Below are positions 15,103 to 18,823 of a stretch of 18,823 nucleotides of DNA, one piece after another. A program made the translations under genes and the position numbers. Source of the DNA: Candidatus Berkelbacteria bacterium (GTDB lineage Bacteria; Patescibacteriota; UBA1384; UBA12157; JAENIV01); contig JAENIV010000003.1 of assembly GCA_016844295.1 (NCBI GenBank), forward strand, positions 1-18,823. Direction: 5' to 3'. The notes below the pieces were generated by a model. That model saw only the letters and a program-made list of their open reading frames with translations. It did no database searches and was not told the DNA's origin. Position 1 is the first letter of the stretch. Each line of letters starts with the position of its first letter.

Positions 15103-15855
15103 TTAATGTGTTTCTGAATGCTCTGCGTGACTTAAAGTTGCTAAATGAACAAAAACGGTGGTTAGCATGGCAAAAACCAATGCTTGAACAAAACCGACGA
15201 ATAATTCCAAACCGTAAAAAGGAACAGCGACAACATAGGGGATAAGGGAGGAAACGACGGCCAACAAGACGCCGCCGGCGAAGACATTGCCGAAAAGTCG
15301 ATAAGCGAAGGAAATAATTTTGGCAAATTCAGAAATAGTTTCTAAAATGCCGACAAAAAATTCAATCGGGCCTTTAAAATTGACGAATTTTTTAATGTAT
15401 TTAAAACCTAAATAACCGAAGCCAAAAACTTGGATGGAGATAACGGAGATTATCGCTAAGGCCAGGGTGGTGTTTAAATCGGAGGCGGGTGGGCGAAAAA
15501 ACGGCACCAAAACTTTGTGTCCCTCTTCGATTTTCCAAAAACCAATCGTTTCAAAGCCGGGAATCAGCCCCATCCAGTTAGCGGTTAAAATAAAAATAAA
15601 AAATGTCGCCGCGATCGGCAGAATTTTTTCGGCTTTTTTGCGATCACTCGTGACATTTTCAACCATACCCAGAATAGCCTCGACGACAAATTCCCAGATG
15701 TTTTGTGCGCCCGCGGGAATCTGTTTCATTTTACGGGTAGCAAAACCAGCGCTTAAACTCAGAAGCAAAACCACAACCCAAGTTACCAATATAGTGTTGG
15801 TAATGGCAATTGGGCCGATTTCGATAATTTTTTCCGCAGCAAGTGATATATACAT
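15103..15855 (-). CDS. atpB: F1Fo ATP synthase subunit a
   Basis: This 250-residue polytopic membrane subunit forms the proton half-channels against the c-ring. About five to six hydrophobic segments are visible. The essential arginine is Arg186 in FAYRLFGNVFAGG; Gln224 in GFVQALVFAML and the DLNTTLALA motif at 126-134 are conserved. I place the start at ATG 15855 (MYISLAAEKIIEIGP), because the longer ATG at 15939 lies upstream of the predicted transcription start and its extra residues come from promoter and hairpin DNA. No clear Shine-Dalgarno precedes 15855, which is odd for the first gene of an operon. No atpI is seen upstream. Confidence 0.97.
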   Translation of the reverse strand: MYISLAAEKIIEIGPIAITNTILVTWVVVLLLSLSAGFATRKMKQIPAGAQNIWEFVVEAILGMVENVTSDRKKAEKILPIAATFFIFILTANWMGLIPGFETIGFWKIEEGHKVLVPFFRPPASDLNTTLALAIISVISIQVFGFGYLGFKYIKKFVNFKGPIEFFVGILETISEFAKIISFAYRLFGNVFAGGVLLAVVSSLIPYVVAVPFYGLELFVGFVQALVFAMLTTVFVHLATLSHAEHSETH

Positions 15856-15890
15856 AATTAAGTAATGCGATGGAGGTAAAATAAAAACGC

Positions 15891-15909
15891 CACCATTCTC
15901 ACAATGGTG
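15891..15909 (-). promoter_or_regulatory. 5'-end hairpin of the ATP synthase mRNA
   Basis: On the minus strand CACCATT-GTGAG-AATGGTG (15909-15891) forms a 7-base stem, followed by GCG and TTTTTATTTT. The predicted transcription start is near 15912, so the hairpin would sit at the extreme 5' end. It could protect the mRNA from decay, or act as a very early attenuator because of the T run. Confidence 0.5.
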
Positions 15910-15918
15910 CGCAACCCA

Positions 15919-15946
15919 ATCATAAACTATATTTCCCAAAAGTCAA
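15919..15946 (-). promoter_or_regulatory. ATP synthase operon promoter
   Basis: On the minus strand TTGACT (15946-15941) and TATGAT (15924-15919) are 16 bases apart, each one mismatch from consensus. The predicted start, near 15912, is about 57 bases before atpB. No other promoter-like pair is evident within the operon. Confidence 0.7.
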
Positions 15947-15975
15947 CGGTAATGACTATTAACTTCAAGGGGTAG

Positions 15976-16003
15976 TTGACAAAAAAATGAGATAGTTTAC
16001 ATT
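15976..16003 (+). promoter_or_regulatory. metK promoter
   Basis: TTGACA (15976-15981) is perfect; TACATT (15998-16003), 16 bases on, is a weaker -10 box. Initiation near 16010 would place the riboswitch P1 strand about 20 bases into the transcript. It lies back to back with the ATP synthase promoter. Confidence 0.55.
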
Positions 16004-16025
16004 AAGTTTAGTTTAACAATTTAAT

Positions 16026-16146
16026 CAAAATATCAAGAGTATAATCATTAAGGTTCCGAGCCTTGGTTATCAGCAACCCGTTCGACTCGTCGCGAAAGCG
16101 GCAGCGCTCAGGGTGCTAAATTCGGTCCACATTGGTGGAGATATGC
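16026..16146 (+). ncRNA. SAM-I-type riboswitch controlling metK
   Basis: ATATCAAGAG (16030-16039) matches the consensus P1/J1-2 strand, and ATATC pairs with GATAT at 16140-16144. P2 is diverged (GGTTCCGAGCC to GGTTATCAGCAACC). P3 spans 16076-16114. GGGTGCTAAATTC (16111-16123) is the binding strand. P4 is TCCAC-ATTG-GTGGA (16126-16139). ATATC recurs at 16156-16160, so the 3' strand of P1 has two possible partners, a plausible switch. With the terminator at 16177 and metK downstream, high S-adenosylmethionine should stop transcription of the gene that makes it. The core and P4 fit SAM-I, but the odd P2 leaves room for a related member of the SAM clan. Confidence 0.85.
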
Positions 16147-16176
16147 CGCGCGTCGATATCGATAGCGTTGGAATTA

Positions 16177-16200
16177 CTCACCCTTGTGGTGAGTTTTTTT
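16177..16200 (+). terminator. Riboswitch-controlled terminator of the metK leader
   Basis: CTCACC-CTTGT-GGTGAG (16177-16193) is followed by seven Ts. It lies between the aptamer and metK and is the expected OFF structure. GGGTG in the aptamer core (16111-16115) is complementary to CACCC here, so terminator and alternative folds can compete. Confidence 0.9.
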
Positions 16201-16207
16201 AATCTAT

Positions 16208-16222
16208 TTCGCCGCAGGCGAA
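16208..16222 (+). repeat. Small hairpin downstream of the metK leader terminator
   Basis: TTCGCC-GCA-GGCGAA is a perfect 6-base stem. The matching site near 9468-9483 in the orphan leader has lost the pairing (TTCGCC-ACAAGT-AAAG), so the hairpin is intact only where a gene follows. Confidence 0.5.
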
Positions 16223-16228
16223 GAGATA

Positions 16229-16274
16229 ACCCTGAGCGACTTGTCCCGAGTAAAATCGAGGGAAGTCGAAGGGT
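16229..16274. repeat. Palindromic repeat between terminator and metK start
   Basis: ACCCT, then CGACTT-G-TCCCGA, loop GTAAAA, then TCGAGGG-AAGTCG and AGGGT form a long imperfect hairpin in the metK 5' UTR. It ends about ten bases before the AAAGGA ribosome site. It belongs to the same family as 7701-7740 and 9489-9548. Confidence 0.65.
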
Positions 16275-16293
16275 AATGTAAAGAAAGGAAAAA

Positions 16294-17484
16294 ATGCAAA
16301 AGAAACTTTTCACTTCCGAGTCTGTAACCGAGGGACACCCTGATAAAATGGCCGACCAAATTTCTGACGCGGTCTTAGATGCGATTTTGAAAGACGACCC
16401 GCGTGGTCGCGTCGCTTGCGAAACTTTATTGACGAACGGGATTTGTTTTGTCGCTGGGGAAATTACGACTAAAACTTATGTTGACATTCCTAAAATCGCC
16501 CGAGGTGTTATTAAAGAAATCGGCTACGCCAATGGCGATTGTGGTTTTAACTGGGAAACTTCCGGTGTGGCGGTGGCGATCAAAGAACAATCATCTGATA
16601 TCGCTCGCGGAGTGGATTCTTACAAGGAAAAAGATTCCACCGGCGAGATTGTGTCTGAAGATTTAGAAAACTTAGGCGCAGGGGATCAGGGCTTGATGTT
16701 CGGTTACGCTTGCGACGAAACCAAGGAATTGATGCCATTGCCGATTGTTTTGGCCCACAAACTTTGTCAGCGACTGGCCGAAGTGAGGAAAAAGGGGATA
16801 ATTAAAGGTTTACGACCGGATGGAAAATCTCAAGTGACGGTTGAGTATGTTGATGATAAACCATCTCGAATCGAGAACGTTTTAATCGCCGCTCAGCATG
16901 AACCAGATGTTAAACAACCGGAACTCAAAAAACAAATTATCGACAAGGTTATAAAAAATGTTATTGACGCGAAACTTTTGGATTCTAAAACGAAATATTT
17001 TGTCAATACGACCGGCAAATTCGTGATTGGCGGTCCGCAAGGTGATACGGGGCTAACCGGCCGAAAAATTATTGTGGATACTTATGGTGGCATGGCACGG
17101 CATGGCGGGGGCTGTTTTTCGGGTAAAGACCCAAGTAAAGTCGATCGTTCGGGCAGCTATGCGGCGCGCTGGGTGGCGAAAAATGTGGTGGCGGCAGGTC
17201 TCGCGGAACGCGTAGAAATTCAAATCGCCTATGCCATCGGTCGGCCGGAACCGATGTCGGTCCGTGTTGATACATTCGGCACTTGCACTATCGATGAGGT
17301 CAAAATCGAAGCAGCGATATTGAAAGTTTTTGATTTGAGACCAGGCATGATTATTTCCGAATTAAATTTAAGGCAACCGATATATCGGCAATGCGCCGCC
17401 TATGGCCATTTCGGTCGTCCCGATCTAGATTTGCCGTGGGAGAAGACGGATAAAGTCGAAGAACTCAAAAAGGCGGCTAAATAA
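16294..17484 (+). CDS. metK: S-adenosylmethionine synthetase (methionine adenosyltransferase)
   Basis: This 396-residue cytoplasmic enzyme makes S-adenosylmethionine from methionine and ATP, releasing phosphate and diphosphate. It is full length with all signatures: ESVTEGHPDKMADQISDAVLD (ATP and metal site, His15, Asp17), GAGDQGLMFGYA (128-139), TTGKFVIGGPQGDTGLTGRK, and HGGGCFSGKDPSKVDRS (270-286), where Cys274 takes the place of the usual Ala. The ATG is supported by AAAGGA. The gene has its own promoter and a SAM-I-type riboswitch upstream, so product feedback is predicted. Its last 85 bases are overlapped on the other strand by the tail of a small reading frame. It is transcribed away from the ATP synthase operon. 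Confidence 0.99.
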   Translation: MQKKLFTSESVTEGHPDKMADQISDAVLDAILKDDPRGRVACETLLTNGICFVAGEITTKTYVDIPKIARGVIKEIGYANGDCGFNWETSGVAVAIKEQSSDIARGVDSYKEKDSTGEIVSEDLENLGAGDQGLMFGYACDETKELMPLPIVLAHKLCQRLAEVRKKGIIKGLRPDGKSQVTVEYVDDKPSRIENVLIAAQHEPDVKQPELKKQIIDKVIKNVIDAKLLDSKTKYFVNTTGKFVIGGPQGDTGLTGRKIIVDTYGGMARHGGGCFSGKDPSKVDRSGSYAARWVAKNVVAAGLAERVEIQIAYAIGRPEPMSVRVDTFGTCTIDEVKIEAAILKVFDLRPGMIISELNLRQPIYRQCAAYGHFGRPDLDLPWEKTDKVEELKKAAK

Positions 17485-17753
17485 AACAGACGGGCGGCAC
17501 GAGGCCGCCCGGGGGATGTGGTTCTCCCGTGTGAGCACTCCCGGGCTTCGCCATAGGTATTCATCGTTTCGATGATTGTAGGCAGAAACTCCGGTTCTGC
17601 GCACTCGTAGTAGACGATATCCAATTCTCGGTTATCGCCCTTCTTCATAACGAGCCGAAGCGGCAGAGCGCCGATGATTTCGCTCCAGATCTGCTGCTCC
17701 GTTACGAACGACTGGTCGACCCTACCGTCTAGACGAAATCTGATATAGCGCAT
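17400..17753 (-). CDS. Small unrecognised protein; C-terminal end doubtful
   Basis: The ATG at 17753 has an excellent AAGGAGG eight bases upstream and a near-consensus promoter at 17782-17810, so this is a real gene despite its size (up to 117 residues). Residues 1-70 suggest a compact beta-alpha-beta-beta-alpha domain: RYIRFRLDGRV, SFVTEQQIWSEIIGALP, LRLVMKKG, ELDIVYYECAE, PTIIETMNTYGE. Beyond about residue 72 the sequence (SPGRPRAARLF) is the translated terminator hairpin, then antisense metK. The hairpin at 17491-17511 precedes the stop codon, so the original stop may have been lost by a frameshift or point change. The region is visibly richer in GC than its neighbours. I do not recognise the family. 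It is transcribed divergently from the HTH/Fic pair. Confidence 0.65.
   Translation of the reverse strand: MRYIRFRLDGRVDQSFVTEQQIWSEIIGALPLRLVMKKGDNRELDIVYYECAEPEFLPTIIETMNTYGEARECSHGRTTSPGRPRAARLFYLAAFLSSSTLSVFSHGKSRSGRPKWP
17479..17511 (-). terminator. Terminator of the small minus-strand gene
   Basis: CGGGCGGC (17491-17498) and GCCGCCCG (17504-17511) form a perfect 8-base GC stem with a 5-base loop. On the minus strand it is followed by TCTGTTTTATTT. It also lies just after the metK stop (17484) and may end that transcript, although no T run follows on the plus strand. Confidence 0.7.
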
Positions 17754-17781
17754 TGGGGCCCACCTCCTTGCTGATAAGTAA

Positions 17782-17810
17782 ATTATAGATTATGAGTTAT
17801 GGTTTGTAAA
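17782..17810 (-). promoter_or_regulatory. Strong promoter of the small minus-strand gene
   Basis: On the minus strand TTTACA (17810-17805), a 17-base spacer and a perfect TATAAT (17787-17782) form an almost ideal sigma-70 promoter. Transcription would start near 17775, leaving a leader of about 20 bases that holds only the AAGGAGG site. Confidence 0.75.
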
Positions 17811-17840
17811 CAGAGCACCGGGGAAAATCAAAAACGGCTA

Positions 17841-17874
17841 TTGACAAAGAACTCAATATTTGATAACCTATAAT
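17841..17874 (+). promoter_or_regulatory. Promoter region of the HTH/Fic pair
   Basis: A perfect TTGACA (17841-17846) and a perfect TATAAT (17869-17874) are present but 22 bases apart, too far for a standard pair. Either TATAAT works without a good -35 box, or TTGACA uses a weaker -10 such as GATAAC. TATAAT lies between two operator half-sites, as expected for a repressed promoter. Confidence 0.45.
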
Positions 17875-17917
17875 CAGTGGTTATCATTTGATAACCAGTA
17901 TAAATTAGTTATCAAAA
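17859..17917. promoter_or_regulatory. Operator array of TTTGATAACC half-sites
   Basis: Four half-sites alternate in direction: TTTGATAACC (17859-17868), GGTTATCA (17879-17886), TTTGATAACC (17887-17896) and AGTTATCAAA (17907-17916). The middle two make an 18-base palindrome, GGTTATCATTTGATAACC. Same-direction sites are 28 bases apart, close to a whole number of helical turns. The array covers the -10 box and runs up to the start codon, so it is probably the autoregulatory operator of the HTH protein. Confidence 0.7.
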
Positions 17918-18204
17918 TGAAAAAATATAGGGACAAAGACAATTTTTCGTACCCAAAGCATTCTTATTCGGTCACTGAAGCCGCGAAACTTCTCGACATA
18001 AGCCGTGAGGCCGTTCTCAAAAGAATCCACGCCGGTAATTTGAAGGCCGAACGCATCGGGCATATTTTTGCGATACCGAAAAGCGAGCTCGGGGTATCGG
18101 ATGGAAAAAAATTATCAAAAGCGCAAGAAGAAATTATCAATGCGGCAGTTAAGAAAACCGTTAAAGAATATGGCGAGGCTTTAGAAAAATTGGGGAAAGA
18201 GTAA
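17917..18204 (+). CDS. HTH DNA-binding protein, probable antitoxin and autorepressor
   Basis: This 95-residue protein has a helix-turn-helix of the excisionase/MerR-like (HTH_17) type at residues 18-54: SVTEAAKLLDISREAVLKRI, then GNLKAERIGHIFAIPKSEL. The remaining 35 residues form a charged helix (SKAQEEIINAAVKKTVKEYG) that could bind the toxin. I choose ATG 17917; a longer TTG start at 17860 would lie inside the operator and -10 box. No Shine-Dalgarno is evident, and the last half-site abuts the start codon. The stop overlaps the next start (TAATG), so antitoxin and toxin are translationally coupled. Role inferred from the pairing with Fic; the DNA-binding fold is clear. Confidence 0.85.
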   Translation: MKKYRDKDNFSYPKHSYSVTEAAKLLDISREAVLKRIHAGNLKAERIGHIFAIPKSELGVSDGKKLSKAQEEIINAAVKKTVKEYGEALEKLGKE

Positions 18205-18629
18205 TGGAAAGAATTAATATTTCGGAAGTTGAACATCTCGCCCATCGTTTGGCTAAGGAAACGATGAATTTTGATGAACCGATCCCCGAGTTTAAAACCC
18301 GTTTCCCAAATATTTTAGAGAGCTCGCTGGTGGTGCCGTTTCAGGAATTTGGCGGCAAACCAGCGTACAGTGGCCTTATTGGCAAGGCGGCGATGCTATT
18401 TTATTTAATGATTAAAAATCATCCGTTTCAGAACGGAAATAAAAGAATCGCGATGACGACCTTGTTTTTATTTTTGTATAAGAACAAAAAATGGCTGAAA
18501 GTTTCTAACCAAGAACTCTATAATTTTGCGGTCTGGGTTGCCCAGAGTCCGGCAACGCTCAAAAATTCGGTCGTTTTGGGTATCGAGGACTTTTTGAAAA
18601 GATATATTACGAACTATAAAAATAACTAA
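18204..18629 (+). CDS. Fic/Doc-family toxin-like protein
   Basis: This 141-residue, all-helical protein carries the Fic/Doc signature HPFQNGNKRIA at 73-83. The family transfers AMP or phosphate groups from nucleotides to target proteins; Doc phosphorylates EF-Tu. The NKR form and the small size are closest to Doc. His73, Asn79, Lys80 and Arg81 are present, but position 77, usually Asp or Glu, is Asn, which could alter metal binding or the reaction. It directly follows the HTH gene with a one-base overlap, a toxin-antitoxin layout. I see no (S/T)xxxE(G/N) inhibitory helix within the protein, so control probably comes from its partner. Whether it is active is open. Confidence 0.88.
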   Translation: MERINISEVEHLAHRLAKETMNFDEPIPEFKTRFPNILESSLVVPFQEFGGKPAYSGLIGKAAMLFYLMIKNHPFQNGNKRIAMTTLFLFLYKNKKWLKVSNQELYNFAVWVAQSPATLKNSVVLGIEDFLKRYITNYKNN

Positions 18630-18648
18630 GGGAGCGCCGGAGAAATAA

Positions 18649-18823
18649 CTATCCAGCCATAAGTTCTTTGAGACGTTTATAGAGAGCATCGATTCTTTCG
18701 AAAAGTTCCTCATCTCTTGGGTCTTCTTGATTAACCATCTCGCGTGCTTGGTAGAGTTCTTCCCGCGCTTCTTCAAGTTTGCCGGCATCAAGGAAAAGCG
18801 CGGCAGTTTCTAAGGTAAAGGCG
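18649..18823 (-). CDS. C-terminal end of a TPR-like protein (N-terminus off the right edge)
   Basis: A minus-strand frame is open from the window edge to a TAG at 18651-18649, giving 57 visible residues. They are helical and charged: ETAALFLDAGKLEEAREELY, then QAREMVNQEDPRDEELFERI and DALYKRLKELMAG. The LDAGKLEEAREELYQA stretch looks like one tetratricopeptide repeat, followed by a capping helix. It is convergent with the Fic gene, 19 bases away. Function cannot be told from this fragment. Confidence 0.7.
   Translation of the reverse strand, partial: AFTLETAALFLDAGKLEEAREELYQAREMVNQEDPRDEELFERIDALYKRLKELMAG

Noticed and set aside
15856..15939. Longer AtpB start at ATG 15939
   Set aside because: It lies within the predicted promoter, upstream of the transcription start, and encodes hairpin sequence.
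17860..17916. TTG start for the HTH gene
   Set aside because: It falls in the first operator half-site, ahead of TATAAT; ATG 17917 is more plausible.
1..18823. CRISPR array, insertion sequence, rRNA
   Set aside because: No regularly spaced identical repeats, no transposase-like protein and no rRNA core sequence were seen.

Overview
The window most likely comes from a Candidate Phyla Radiation (Patescibacteria) bacterium, or a similarly reduced lineage. The clues are a PrgI / TraC-like / VirB4 cluster in which the VirB4 N-terminal domain is a separate gene, a compact F1Fo operon with no respiratory genes nearby, many dyad repeats between and inside genes, and several GTG/TTG starts. UGA is used as a stop (atpD ends in an ATGA overlap with atpC), so this is not a lineage that reads UGA as glycine. 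The assignment rests on gene content and style alone; there is no rRNA or ribosomal protein gene in the window.

Layout. (1) Positions 1-9013, minus strand: a type IV secretion-like operon, transcribed prgI, TraC/VirB4 N-terminal protein, VirB4 ATPase, a membrane-anchored bifunctional wall hydrolase (lysozyme-like plus M15 peptidase), a membrane-anchored beta-propeller, and a giant single-pass protein that runs off the left edge. (2) Positions 9014-9553: about 540 bases without a gene, holding an AT-rich dyad element, a promoter, a SAM-I-type riboswitch with its own terminator, and a palindromic repeat. No gene follows the riboswitch in its direction. (3) Positions 9554-15855, minus strand: the complete operon atpB-E-F-H-A-G-D-C with its promoter at about 15930. 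(4) Positions 15960-17484, plus strand: metK with its own promoter, SAM-I-type riboswitch and terminator. The terminator and trailer of this leader closely match those of the orphan riboswitch at 9.3 kb, so the two leaders form imperfect direct repeats around the ATP synthase operon. (5) Positions 17400-18823: a small unrecognised minus-strand gene with near-consensus signals, a divergent HTH/Fic (Doc-like) toxin-antitoxin pair behind an array of TTTGATAACC half-sites, and the C-terminal end of a TPR-like protein leaving the right edge.

How the parts relate. The minus-strand cluster would build an envelope-spanning export or uptake machine: VirB4 is the motor, PrgI a membrane partner, the hydrolase opens peptidoglycan, and the propeller and giant repeat protein are candidate surface or scaffold parts. 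The ATP synthase would interconvert ATP and a proton gradient. metK makes S-adenosylmethionine and is predicted to be shut off by its product through the riboswitch. The most unusual points are the orphan second SAM riboswitch, the use of a genome-wide-type palindromic repeat as the P3 arm of both riboswitches, and the 28-residue repeats of the giant protein.
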